This document shows, piece after piece, positions 24,684 to 33,717 of a stretch of DNA of 43,372 nucleotides. The stretch covers positions 1 to 43,372 of the forward strand of contig JAGWRI010000238.1 in the NCBI GenBank assembly GCA_028876525.1, given 5' to 3'. The position numbers and the translations under genes were made by a program. Numbering within the stretch: the stretch's first letter is position 1; each line of letters opens with the position of its first letter. The DNA comes from Gemmatimonadota bacterium (lineage in GTDB: Bacteria; Gemmatimonadota; Gemmatimonadetes; Gemmatimonadales; Gemmatimonadaceae). The notes beneath the pieces are model-generated. The model searched no databases. It was not told the DNA's origin and saw only the letters and a list, made by a program, of their open reading frames with translations.

Positions 24684-24764
24684 GTCACACCGGCGGCCCG
24701 CGGCGTCACGCGCCCCTCTTGCGGAATGCCTCGAATCGGTTGTTTCGCAATACCGGAAGGCTTA

Positions 24765-27116
24765 TCAGAATCTGGCTTCCAGGTACAGGTCGAGGCGCCA
24801 TTCCCGGCGCGGATAAAGCCCGCGCGCGGCATCCAACCGGAACAGTCCGTCGAGGAAGCTGACCCCCGCGCCGACGCCGCTCAGCGGCCGCCCGATGTGC
24901 GCTGCGTCACGCCGGTCTCCCGCCCAACCGAAGTCCCCGAACACGCTCGGACGCACTCCCGCGCGGTTGAGCCCCAGCTCGGCCCGGGCCAGCCAGTAGG
25001 CGTTGCCGCGCTGCAGCGTGTCGGGCCGCTGGCCGCGCACGGTGCGCGCCCCGCCCAGGTACCACAGGCGCTGCGCGGGCACCGCGCCCGCCGAGCTCCC
25101 GCCCGACACCGTGAGGGCGCCGGCCAGCGGACCGAACCCATCCGATGCCGTCAGCTCCAGCGAGCCGCGCCCGTACGACGAGTCGCCGGCGGCCGCCTCG
25201 AGGCGCAGGTCGGACAGCAAGCGGAACGCGGCCGGATCCTCGCCGTATGCCCCGCGCAGGTGGAACGCGCCGCCGGCATACGAGCCGCGCCGCGCCGTGA
25301 TGTTCGGCATGAACGGCACGCCCAGCGACCAGTGATTCTTCACCGCCGCCGTCCGCTCCTGCTCGGCGAACAGCCGCCAGTCGTAGTCCAGGCCGCGCGC
25401 GTTGCGCCCCGTGAGCTCCACGCCGCTGGCGCGGTAGTAGAAGCCCTCGTCGCGGCCGAACAGCAGCGCCGAGAGCGAGCTGCCGAAGCTCAGCGGGTCG
25501 CCCCAATCGCCCACCGCGACCAGCCGGTTGTAGGCCGTGACGCCGATCGTGCGCGCGCCGTTGCTGCGATCCACGGTGACCGACAGGTTGGGCTCCAGGT
25601 CGGCCGTGCCGAGCCGGCCGACGAGCGACCCGCTGTATCCCGCGCCGAACTGCTGGTCCACCCGGGCGCCCAGCGACAAACCCTCGATGCGGTTGAACCG
25701 CATCATGTCGAGCCCGGTGTGGAAGGTGGGCGGCATGGGGGCGAACTGCGCCTGCGCCGACAGCGCCAGCGCCTGCTGGATCAGCGCGTCGCGCTCGGCC
25801 GAACCGAAGATTTCCTCGCCCGGATCGTAGATCGACTTGGGCAGCAGCGGCGACGACGCCAGCAATGCCTGGTCGCACGGCGCCTGGTACGACACGGGAA
25901 GGCGGTCGTCGCCGAACCGGTACGAGGTGCGTGTGTACGTCCGGCCGGTGTCGCACGCCGCGATCGGGGGAGGTTTGAGGCCCCGGCGCACCGAGTCCCG
26001 CTCGGCGCGTCGCGCGTCGCGCCGAGCGCTGCGGATCGAGTCCTTCACCGCCTCGGGCAGCGAATCGGGAATGGCGTTCGACGCCACGACGATGGGCGGG
26101 AGCGAGTCGCGCCCGTTCACCGACGCGTACGTATAGCTCTGCTGCATGCTGAACGGCACGTGCATGAAGCTCACCTGGGCGTCGCCCTCGGCGCTCTGCA
26201 GGCGCGGCAGCCAGAAGCGGCCGTCGAACAGGCCGTATTCGATGGCCACCGCGGTCACCTGCGCCCGCATGGGCGAGAGCATCGCCTGGACCCAGGCCGG
26301 CGCGGTATCGGAATCGTGGTCGGCCTTCGACTCGTCGTTGGCCACCGCCCAGATGTCCATCGGGATGGCCAGCCGGAAGGCGGCGCGCACGAGCTGCCCC
26401 GTGGCGACGTCGAACCAGAGCGAGCCCACGACCACGTTCCATTGCGGGCGCCGGGGCCGCACCCGCAGCTCCCGCAGCTGGATCGTCGAGCCGTCGGGTA
26501 GCCGCAGGCTCATCGAGTCTCCGGTGGCGTACGTGTAGTACGCCTCGGCCCCCTCGGCCAGCGGGTGGATGATCTCCCGCTCGTCCACCTGCGCCTTGGC
26601 CACACCGCCGCCGATCCAGAGCGTTTCGTACCCCGGGTAGTAGGGAATCGCCGCGTCGTCTTCGAAGTTCATGTCGCGGCCCGCGGAGTCCTGCGCGTCG
26701 GAGGGCGCGACCGGAATGGCCGTGCGCGCGCCCTTGAGCTCGACGTAGGCGCCCACGCCGCGCTGCCAGCGCACGCGGGCCGCGTCTTCGCGGCGGAACA
26801 TCAGCCGGTCGCGGCCGAAGGCGCCGATCCCGAGCCCGGCCGAGATCCGCTGGTACGACATCGCGTCGTACGACAGGAGGGCGGAGTCCTGCGACAGCCG
26901 GGCCTTGCGGGCGCGCAGGAGGAGGGTGCGCGCCGCGGAGTCGTGGAACGCCGTGCGCAGCATTTCCGGGGTCACCGGAATCCGGCGGGCGGTGTCGCGC
27001 CCGGCGTTCCCGGGCTCGATGCCCACCCGGACGGTGACGTCGTGCTTCGCGGTGTCGCGCTTGGCGGTGACCTGCACCTGGAGCGCGAACGCGGCGGCGG
27101 CGACGAGAGCGAACAT
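24765..27116 (-). CDS. Omp85/BamA-like outer-membrane barrel protein
   Basis: The 783-residue protein has a short signal-like start (MFALVAAAAFALQVQ) and a ~430-residue N-terminal periplasmic part with no clear POTRA repeats. From about residue 470 a C-terminal barrel is suggested by alternating aromatic strands ending in the aromatic terminal residue (LEARF). Near residue 705 GGARTVRGQRP stands where Omp85 proteins have the conserved VRGF/Y loop-6 motif, and FGDFGWAGDR follows as in the family's last strands. It probably inserts proteins or lipids, or serves as an outer-membrane channel. It follows the DUF2157 gene by 53 bases on the same strand, with hairpins between. No ribosome site is seen and the only in-frame upstream sequence is 7 codons after a stop, so the start is well bounded. 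Confidence 0.75.
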   Translation of the reverse strand: MFALVAAAAFALQVQVTAKRDTAKHDVTVRVGIEPGNAGRDTARRIPVTPEMLRTAFHDSAARTLLLRARKARLSQDSALLSYDAMSYQRISAGLGIGAFGRDRLMFRREDAARVRWQRGVGAYVELKGARTAIPVAPSDAQDSAGRDMNFEDDAAIPYYPGYETLWIGGGVAKAQVDEREIIHPLAEGAEAYYTYATGDSMSLRLPDGSTIQLRELRVRPRRPQWNVVVGSLWFDVATGQLVRAAFRLAIPMDIWAVANDESKADHDSDTAPAWVQAMLSPMRAQVTAVAIEYGLFDGRFWLPRLQSAEGDAQVSFMHVPFSMQQSYTYASVNGRDSLPPIVVASNAIPDSLPEAVKDSIRSARRDARRAERDSVRRGLKPPPIAACDTGRTYTRTSYRFGDDRLPVSYQAPCDQALLASSPLLPKSIYDPGEEIFGSAERDALIQQALALSAQAQFAPMPPTFHTGLDMMRFNRIEGLSLGARVDQQFGAGYSGSLVGRLGTADLEPNLSVTVDRSNGARTIGVTAYNRLVAVGDWGDPLSFGSSLSALLFGRDEGFYYRASGVELTGRNARGLDYDWRLFAEQERTAAVKNHWSLGVPFMPNITARRGSYAGGAFHLRGAYGEDPAAFRLLSDLRLEAAAGDSSYGRGSLELTASDGFGPLAGALTVSGGSSAGAVPAQRLWYLGGARTVRGQRPDTLQRGNAYWLARAELGLNRAGVRPSVFGDFGWAGDRRDAAHIGRPLSGVGAGVSFLDGLFRLDAARGLYPRREWRLDLYLEARF

Positions 27117-27138
27117 CGGGTCGGGTGAGAGGGTGCGT

Positions 27139-27167
27139 CACCCCCTACGGGGGCCCTCCCGGGGGTG
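27139..27167 (-). promoter_or_regulatory. Stem-loop cluster between DUF2157 and Omp85-like genes
   Basis: In this gap CCCCC-TAC-GGGGG (27141-27153) can form one hairpin. Alternatively CACCCCC (27139-27145) pairs with GGGGGTG (27161-27167); the two structures are mutually exclusive. It could attenuate or terminate transcription entering the Omp85-like gene. No T-tract follows. Confidence 0.3.
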
Positions 27168-27169
27168 TT

Positions 27170-28474
27170 TCAGTGCCCTCCGCCGGGCGGGCGCGCGCCC
27201 TGCGGCGGCGCTCCGCGCCCGGGGGCCGTCCGGATCCGCGCACTGTCGGTCGTGAGGCGCCGCCGGTTCCTGTAGTACTCGACCTGCTGCTGGTGAACGC
27301 GGGCCAGCGCGGCCTGTCCCCGCGCGCGCGCGCCCGGAACGTGTCCGACGAACAGCGCGAGCGCGGCCACCACGGCGCCGCCGAACACCGCGCGCGCATG
27401 CGGCACCGCGCCGCGCCGCTCCTGGCGCGCCTCGACCTGCCGCGCGAGCGCCGGATACCGGCGCTGCAGCCACACGGTCACCACGATCACGCTCAGCCCG
27501 AACGTGGCCAGCAGCACGGGGAAGTTCACCACGTCCCTGAACACGTCGAACGCCAGGTAACCGAGGTAGCCCACCACGCCCAGCGCGCCGAACACCACGA
27601 ACGTCGTGCGGCGCAGATACAGCGAGAGAGCGAACAGGCCGACGGCGAGCAGGATCAGCGCATGCCGCTCGACCGTGATGAACGGCCAGATCGAGGGCAC
27701 GGCGACGGCCAGCGTCACGAGGGCCGGCAGGTACACCCACGCCGCGTAGTCCTCGCCGTCGGCGGTGCGCTGGTCCACGACGTATCCGGCGGCGAGGAGC
27801 GCCGTGGCCGACACGAGCGCGGCCCAGGAGTTCAACTCCACGAGAGTATCGGGCTCCACGAACAGCGGCATCGCGTGCGCGACCGCGGCCGGCAGCGCGA
27901 TGGCGACGGGAAGGGCGAGGATGCCGAACCGCACGCGGCGCAGCGCGACGAGCGCCGCCAGGGCCGTGGCCAGTTCGAGCGGAATCCAGCGCAGGCTCTC
28001 GAGCACGTCGATGCGGAGGGCGAACGGCGGGCCGCTCCAGTGGCCGGGCTCGTACCAGAGCCCGCCGAGATCGAGCAGGGCCCAGGCCACGAGTGGCGTC
28101 ATCCCGACGGTGAGGAACGCGGCCACGCCGGCCGCCGAGTGGAATCCGTACCGGGCGAGCGTGCGCGAGGTCAGCGCGAACAGGGCGGCGTAGACCAGCG
28201 ACACGGCGAGAATCCCGCCCGGCCCGAGGGCGCGCCAGCGGTCCACGATGAACCAGCCGAAGGCGAACAGCACGGCCGCGCCGCCCACGAAGTAGGCGAT
28301 GGACACGGCGTTGATCTCGCGCCGGGCTTCGAGCGCCGCGGCGCCGGCCATCTGCGAATCGGGCAGCGCGCGGATTGCCGCGGCCTGGTCGGCGCTGATG
28401 ATGCCGGCGGCCACGGCGGCGGCGAGGCGGGCGTCGGTGGCGGGGGGCGGTCGGTTGCCGGCTGGCTCGGGCAT
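27170..28474 (-). CDS. DUF2157 domain membrane protein
   Basis: The 434-residue protein begins with a cytoplasmic helical module (residues 1-55, VAAGIISADQAAAIRALPD) typical of the DUF2157 N-terminus, followed by about ten membrane helices and a basic, Gly/Pro-rich tail of about 40 residues. The family is widespread in bacteria; its function is not known to me. The ATG at 28474 has no clear Shine-Dalgarno. Upstream, between 28475 and 28520, is a short AT-richer patch with two palindromes (ACGGTCTACCGT at 28488-28499 and CGGTTAACCG at 28503-28512) and a tandem TTGACG on the minus strand, which may hold its promoter. Confidence 0.85.
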   Translation of the reverse strand: MPEPAGNRPPPATDARLAAAVAAGIISADQAAAIRALPDSQMAGAAALEARREINAVSIAYFVGGAAVLFAFGWFIVDRWRALGPGGILAVSLVYAALFALTSRTLARYGFHSAAGVAAFLTVGMTPLVAWALLDLGGLWYEPGHWSGPPFALRIDVLESLRWIPLELATALAALVALRRVRFGILALPVAIALPAAVAHAMPLFVEPDTLVELNSWAALVSATALLAAGYVVDQRTADGEDYAAWVYLPALVTLAVAVPSIWPFITVERHALILLAVGLFALSLYLRRTTFVVFGALGVVGYLGYLAFDVFRDVVNFPVLLATFGLSVIVVTVWLQRRYPALARQVEARQERRGAVPHARAVFGGAVVAALALFVGHVPGARARGQAALARVHQQQVEYYRNRRRLTTDSARIRTAPGRGAPPQGARPPGGGH

Positions 28475-28519
28475 GGGATTCCCGGCGACGGTCTACCGTG
28501 AACGGTTAACCGGTGCGCG

Positions 28520-29101
28520 TCAACCGTCAACCGGCTTGTGTTCGTGCCCCTCCAGCACTTCGACCGTGCGCTCCTCGACGTGCCGCCGGCGGGCAATGAA
28601 GTACACGGCGAGGGCGATGACGAGCACCACGACCATCATCGGCAGCTCGTGCAGTTTGGGGTGCCATCCCAGGGCGCGCGTGGTGCGGCCCAGCACCCAT
28701 CCCACCGTGGTGAACGCCAGCGCCCACAGGAAGGCGCTGATGGCGCTGCCGATGAGGTACAGCGCGACGGGGAGCCGCGCCGCCCCGCACGCGATGGGGA
28801 GCGTGAACCGCAGCCCGTAGGCCCAGCGCACGGCCAGCGACGACCGCCAGGGGTGCCGCCGCACGACCCGGAGCGCGCGCAGGATCACGCCGCGCAGCAC
28901 CGGCCACCGTTCGCGCACCCAGCGCCCCCGCCACCGCCCGAGGTAGTAGAGCACGATGTCGCCGCCCCAGGTGCCGGCCGCCACCCACAGCACGACGAGG
29001 GAGAACCGCAGGTGGTGGTTGTGCGCCGCCAGCCCGCCGATCATCGGCGAGGTCTCCTCGGTGATGATCCCCGTCACGCCCAGCGTGATGTACGCCCACA
29101 A
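28520..29101 (-). CDS. DedA-family (SNARE-associated) membrane protein
   Basis: About 193 residues match the DedA family of membrane proteins linked to undecaprenyl-phosphate and phospholipid flipping: an early GIITEETSPMIGG segment (re-entrant helix 1 with the EE pair), then AGTWGGDIVLYYLGRWRGR, then RWAYGLRFTLPIACGAARLP. Four or five helices are visible. The start is uncertain: from the TAG upstream at about 29224 there is no in-frame ATG or GTG before the family region. TTG at 29101 is the first usable codon and gives a protein beginning WAYITLGVTG; homology could extend some 20 residues further upstream. It lies between the DUF2157 gene and the end of the RND operon. Confidence 0.8.
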   Translation of the reverse strand: MWAYITLGVTGIITEETSPMIGGLAAHNHHLRFSLVVLWVAAGTWGGDIVLYYLGRWRGRWVRERWPVLRGVILRALRVVRRHPWRSSLAVRWAYGLRFTLPIACGAARLPVALYLIGSAISAFLWALAFTTVGWVLGRTTRALGWHPKLHELPMMVVVLVIALAVYFIARRRHVEERTVEVLEGHEHKPVDG

Positions 29102-29182
29102 CCGTTCGAGGTGTGTGGACGACTCGGTCAGGTGCGACAGGGTCTGCAGCAGGAGCGGGGAAATGGCGGTCTCCGATGCGAC

Positions 29183-29214
29183 GAGGTCCGGCGCCGGACC
29201 CGGCGCCGGACCTC
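29183..29214 (-). terminator. Strong hairpin after the efflux operon
   Basis: GAGGTCCGGCGCC (29183-29195) and its exact inverse complement (29202-29214) form a 13-bp perfect stem with a six-base loop, 62 bases beyond the RND stop on the minus strand. It may end the operon or separate it from the DedA gene. There is no T-tract. A smaller hairpin GCGGGG-T-CCCCGC (29262-29274) lies right after the stop codon. Confidence 0.55.
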
Positions 29215-29276
29215 CAATCTATCCACTCCCGGGCACGGACGGTGTCGGGCAGTCCGCGCGGGCGGGGTCCCCGCGG

Positions 29277-32200
29277 TCAGTCGTCTCCCATGGCCGGGTG
29301 GCCCGCGACCCCGGCCGGCACGGCATGCTCGGCCGTGTGCGGCGGGGTGATGCCGAACCGCCTGGCCATTCCCGAGCGCCACCCGTCCATGATCTCGTAG
29401 AAGGTGGGGATCACGAGCAGGGTGAGGAGGGTGGACGTCACGACGCCGCCGATGACCGCCACGCCGAGCGGGGCGCGGAACTGCGCGCCCTCGCCCCGCC
29501 CCAGCGCCACCGGAATCATGCCGGCGATGAGGGCGAACGTGGTCATGAGAATGGGCCGCAGCCGGATGGCGCCGGCCTGGATCAGGGCCTCGCGCAGCGG
29601 CGTGCCCTGCTCCTCGCGCGACCATTTGGCGAAGTCGATGAGCAGAATCGCGTTCTTGGCCACGATCCCCATCAGCAGGATGACGCCGATGAGCGACATG
29701 ATGTTCACCGTGTTCCCGGTGACGGCGAGCGCCAGCATCACGCCGATGAGCGACAGCGGCAGCGAGATCATGATGGCCAGCGGGTCGAGGAACGATCCGA
29801 ACTGGACCACGAGCACGAGGTACATCAGCAGCACGGCGATGCCGAGCGCGGTGAAGATCTGGCCGTAGACCTCGGCCTGGTTCTGCGCGTCGCCGCCGTA
29901 CGACAGCTGCACTCCCGGCGGCAGCGTCACGTGCGCGAGCCGCGCCTGGATGTCGGCCGTGACGTCGCCCGAGGCGCGCCCCGACGTGTTGAGTTCGACG
30001 TTGACCACGCGCTGGCGGTCGAGGTGATCGATGATCGCCGGGCCCACGCTGTCGACGATCGTCGCCACCTGGCCCAGCGGGAGCGTGACCGGGAGCCCGT
30101 TGGGCCCCGTCACGACCAGCGGCAGCTGGCTGAGGTCGGCGGCGCGGCGCCGGGCGTCGGGGGCGAGCCGCACCTCGACGTCGCGCACCTCGCCGCTGGG
30201 ATCGATCCAGTCGCCGGCCTTGAGGCCGGCGAATGCCGGGCGCAGCGACTGCGCGATCTGGCCCACCGTGATGCCGAGCGCGCCCGCGATGCCGCGGTTG
30301 ATGTCGATGTTCAGCTCCGGCTTCACGCCCTTGGTCGACAGGCCGACGTCCACCGCGCCGGGCACCCGCTCCACGATGTGCTCCACCGTGTCGGCCGCGG
30401 CGTTGATCGTGGCCAGATTGTCGCCGCGGATCTGCAGCTGGAGCTGCTTGCGTCCGCCGCTGAAGTCGTCGGTGAACACCGACAGCGTGACGCCGGCCAC
30501 GTGCTTCGTCTCGTTGCGCAGCATGGCCGCGAAGCCGTACACGCTCACCGGGCGGTCCTCGCGCGGCACCATCGTGACGTAGATGTCGCCCTCGTCCACC
30601 TCGCCCGTGGCCTGCGTGCCCAGCGTGGTGTAGGTGTGCGTCACGATGTCCCGGTGGGCGCGGATGAATCGCGCGATCTCCTCCGCCTTGAGGCGCGTGT
30701 ACTCCAGGCTCGAGCCGGGCGGGGTCTCGACGTGCACCGTCAGCTCGGCGCGGTCGTCCTCGGGCATGAAGCCCAGCCCCACGGTCGCCGTGGGCGGCAC
30801 GACGCGCGGCAGGTACACGAAGGCGGCGATGCCGGCAATGGCGAGCCCGGCCCGCGCCGCGACCGGCAGGCGCGCGCTGCCCAGCGCGTAGACGACCACC
30901 GCCAGCCCGGCCATTGCCGCGGCGAGGCCGCTCAGCCCGCGGGCGGGGAGCAGGAACGCGGCGACGAACGTGCCCGCCGCGATCGTGACCATGGCCCAGC
31001 GGTGGTCCAGGGCCCACGCCACGACGCGCTTGTAGTTCTCGGCCTGGCGGTTGAACCAGTGGTTGAATCCGAGCAGCTGGCGGGAGATCCAGGCCCGCTC
31101 CTCCGGGGCGCGGTGCGGATCGGGCCAGTAGGCGGACAGCATCGGGTCGAGCGAGAACGACACGAACAGCGACACGGCCACCGCGCAGGCGATGGTCAGC
31201 GCGAACGGCTTGAACCACTGGCCGCCGATGCCGGGCATGAAGCCGATGGGCACGAACACGGCGAGGATGGAGAAGGTCGTCGCCGCGACGGCGAGCCCTA
31301 TCTCGTCGGTGCCGTCGTGCGACGCGGTGTAGTGGTCCTTCCCCATTTCCACGTGGCGCACGATGTTCTCGCGCACCACGATCGCGTCGTCGATGAGGAT
31401 GCCGATGGCCAGCGACAGGCCGAGCAGCGACATCGTCTCGAGCTTGAACCCCATGGCCCACACGGCGATGAACGACGCGACGACGGACACCGGCAGCGCG
31501 AGGCCGGTGATCACCGTGGACCGCCACGAGTTGAGGAACAGGAACACCACGAGCACGGTGAGCAGGGCGCCCTCGAGCAGCGCCTCTTCGACGTTGTGCA
31601 CGGCGGCCGTGACGCGCACGCCGGAGTTCTTCACGACCTGCATGGTCGTGCCGCCGGGCAGCGTGGTCCGGATCTTCGCGACCTGGGCGAGGATCCGCGC
31701 CGCCACGTCGGTCGTGCTGTACCCCTGGGCCTTCTTGACGTCGATGCCCACGGCCTGCGTGCCGTCGTACAGCGCCATCGTGCGCGCTTCGGCGGTGCCG
31801 TCCTTCACGTCGGCCACGTCGCCCAGCCGGATCACCCGGCCGTCGCGCTCGGCCACGACGAGCTGCTTGAAGTCGTCCGGCGTCTCGAGCCGTCCCTTGA
31901 GGCGGATCGAGCGCTCGTCGAGCGTGCCGATCACCCGCCCCACGGGGGCGGCCAGGTTCTGCGCCTGGAGCGCCGACACCACCTGCGCCACGCTCACGCC
32001 GGCGGCCTGGAGCGCGGTCGGGTTGACCTCCACGGTGAGCTCGCGGTCGACGTTGCCGAACACCTCGACGTCGGCCACGCCCGGAATGGCGCGCAGCTGC
32101 CGCGTGATGTTCGGATCGGCCAGCCGCGTCAGCTCGGCCGGCGACAGGACCGCGGACGACAGCGCCAGCGAGACGATCGGACGGTCGGTATCGTTGAACT

Positions 32201-32588
32201 TCTTGATCACCGGCTCCTTCATCTCGTCGGGCAGGTCCGAACGGATGGACGAGATCGCGTCGCGCGCCTCCTGCGTCGCGACGTTCAGGTCCTTGCCGAA
32301 GTAGAACTCGATCAGCACGCTGGCGTAGCCGTCGTAGGCCTGCCCCGTGACCTGCTTCACCCCGTTGATCGCCGAGATCTGGTCCTCGACGGGCTTCAGC
32401 ACCTGCTTCTCGACGACGTCCGGCGAGGCGCCGGGATACGGGATGCCCACCGTCACGTAGGGCGGCGCCACGTCCGGGAACTCGTCGGTCTTGAGCTTGT
32501 ACAGCGCCGTGAGGCCGAACACGGCCAGCGCCAGCATGGTGACGACGGTGATCAGCGGCCGCTTGATGGCGAAATCGGAAATGACCAT
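29277..32588 (-). CDS. RND efflux pump, HAE1/AcrB family, with two probable extra helices
   Basis: The 1103-residue inner-membrane pump has the HAE1 layout: first helix at residues 10-30, the double pore domain, the proton relay Asp-Asp of helix 4 in ILIDDAIVV, and Lys in VAKNAILLIDFA (helix 10). The family has 12 helices; here, after helix 7 (WAMVTIAAGTFVAAFLL), about 45 extra residues contain two more hydrophobic segments (about residues 523-545 and 550-570) before the usual GFMPEDDRAELTV. Being an even number, they would not change topology, giving 14. It ends the tetR-tolC-MFP-RND operon, 10 bases after the adaptor. A hydrophobic drug, dye or lipid is the likely cargo; the substrate is unknown. 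Confidence 0.93.
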   Translation of the reverse strand: MVISDFAIKRPLITVVTMLALAVFGLTALYKLKTDEFPDVAPPYVTVGIPYPGASPDVVEKQVLKPVEDQISAINGVKQVTGQAYDGYASVLIEFYFGKDLNVATQEARDAISSIRSDLPDEMKEPVIKKFNDTDRPIVSLALSSAVLSPAELTRLADPNITRQLRAIPGVADVEVFGNVDRELTVEVNPTALQAAGVSVAQVVSALQAQNLAAPVGRVIGTLDERSIRLKGRLETPDDFKQLVVAERDGRVIRLGDVADVKDGTAEARTMALYDGTQAVGIDVKKAQGYSTTDVAARILAQVAKIRTTLPGGTTMQVVKNSGVRVTAAVHNVEEALLEGALLTVLVVFLFLNSWRSTVITGLALPVSVVASFIAVWAMGFKLETMSLLGLSLAIGILIDDAIVVRENIVRHVEMGKDHYTASHDGTDEIGLAVAATTFSILAVFVPIGFMPGIGGQWFKPFALTIACAVAVSLFVSFSLDPMLSAYWPDPHRAPEERAWISRQLLGFNHWFNRQAENYKRVVAWALDHRWAMVTIAAGTFVAAFLLPARGLSGLAAAMAGLAVVVYALGSARLPVAARAGLAIAGIAAFVYLPRVVPPTATVGLGFMPEDDRAELTVHVETPPGSSLEYTRLKAEEIARFIRAHRDIVTHTYTTLGTQATGEVDEGDIYVTMVPREDRPVSVYGFAAMLRNETKHVAGVTLSVFTDDFSGGRKQLQLQIRGDNLATINAAADTVEHIVERVPGAVDVGLSTKGVKPELNIDINRGIAGALGITVGQIAQSLRPAFAGLKAGDWIDPSGEVRDVEVRLAPDARRRAADLSQLPLVVTGPNGLPVTLPLGQVATIVDSVGPAIIDHLDRQRVVNVELNTSGRASGDVTADIQARLAHVTLPPGVQLSYGGDAQNQAEVYGQIFTALGIAVLLMYLVLVVQFGSFLDPLAIMISLPLSLIGVMLALAVTGNTVNIMSLIGVILLMGIVAKNAILLIDFAKWSREEQGTPLREALIQAGAIRLRPILMTTFALIAGMIPVALGRGEGAQFRAPLGVAVIGGVVTSTLLTLLVIPTFYEIMDGWRSGMARRFGITPPHTAEHAVPAGVAGHPAMGDD

Positions 32589-32598
32589 GGCCGGCCCG

Positions 32599-33717
32599 CT
32601 ATTGCCTGACGTCCGTGGGCGCGCTCACCGTGACCGGCGTGCCCGGAGAGATGGCGCGCGCCGCGCCGACGAGAATCGTGTCGCCGGCCGAGAGGCCGCG
32701 GCGGACCTCCACCGTCTCGGCGACCTCGTCGCGGATGCCCAGCTCGACCGCGACCCGGGTCACCTTGCCCTGCCGCAGGGCCGTCACCGTCGGCGTGACG
32801 CCGTCCTGATTCACCGCCGCCACCGGCACCACCGGCCCCTCGTGGGTCTCGCTCGCCACGCGCCCGTCGGCGAACAGCCCCGCCACGAGCGCGTGCCCGG
32901 CGTTCGGAATCCGCGCCAGCAGCGCGACCTGCCGCGTGGCCGGATCGGCCGCCGGACTGATCCGCGTGATGCGCCCGGTGAACGTGCGCGCCGGGTAGCC
33001 GGTGACCGCGAAATCCACGGGCATCCCGACCTTCACCTCGTCCAGCGCGTTGGCCGGCACCGAGGCCGCGAGGCGCATCGTGGCCGGGTTCACGATCGTG
33101 AACATCGCCCCGCCGGGCGACATGAAGTCGCCGCCATTCGCCGTCCGCGTGGCCACCACGCCGTCGAACGGCGCGCGCACCGTGGTCTTGGCGAGCATCT
33201 TCTCGGCGTTGGCCGCCGCCGCCTTCGCGTTGTCGAGCTGGGTGCGGGCCACCATCGCCGCGTTCCGGGCCGTTTCCAGGTCGCGGTCGGCGATCGCGCC
33301 GACCTTGATCAGCGCCTCGCTGCGCTGGAGGTTGCGTTGCGCGATCTGGTCGGCATCCTGCGCCGTGGCCACGGCCGATTGCGCCGACAGCGCCTGCTCG
33401 CGCAGCACGGTGTCGTCGAGGCGGGCCAGGGGCTGGCCCTTCGCCACGCGTTGCCCCGGCTCGGCGAAGGTCTCGAGCACCGCGCCCTGCACTTCGGCGC
33501 GCACCGTCGCCTGTTCGTCGGCCTCGAGCGAGCCCGAGAGTTCGGGGCCGCTCTGGATCCTCCGCGTCTGCACCACGGCGATGTTCTCCGGGCCCACGGT
33601 GATGCCCGTGTCGGCCGGCTCGGCGTCCGCCGCCTTCCGGTTGCACCCGGCCGCCGCGACGAGCGTCGCGGCGAGCGCGAGCCGCGCCCACCGCCTGGTC
33701 TGGTCCGTGCCCATCAT
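32599..33717 (-). CDS. RND efflux periplasmic adaptor lipoprotein (MFP/AcrA family)
   Basis: The 372-residue adaptor begins MMGTDQTRRWARLALAAT and has a lipobox ending AAAGC (Cys near residue 24), so it is anchored in the inner membrane by lipid. The barrel and lipoyl halves flank a short alpha-hairpin (about residues 95-150, ending LAKTTVRAPFDGVV), and the last domain has VGIRDEVAETVEVRRGLSAGDTILV. It overlaps the tolC stop as TGATG, so translation is coupled; the adaptor should start at 33717, or at the second ATG (33714). It links the RND pump and TolC homologue of this operon. Confidence 0.92.
   Translation of the reverse strand: MMGTDQTRRWARLALAATLVAAAGCNRKAADAEPADTGITVGPENIAVVQTRRIQSGPELSGSLEADEQATVRAEVQGAVLETFAEPGQRVAKGQPLARLDDTVLREQALSAQSAVATAQDADQIAQRNLQRSEALIKVGAIADRDLETARNAAMVARTQLDNAKAAAANAEKMLAKTTVRAPFDGVVATRTANGGDFMSPGGAMFTIVNPATMRLAASVPANALDEVKVGMPVDFAVTGYPARTFTGRITRISPAADPATRQVALLARIPNAGHALVAGLFADGRVASETHEGPVVPVAAVNQDGVTPTVTALRQGKVTRVAVELGIRDEVAETVEVRRGLSAGDTILVGAARAISPGTPVTVSAPTDVRQ

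Noticed and set aside
28956-32609. Very long plus-strand frame opposite the RND pump gene
   Set aside because: It is Arg/His/Gly-rich, lacks any domain and is antisense to a clear HAE1 pump; high GC leaves such frames open.
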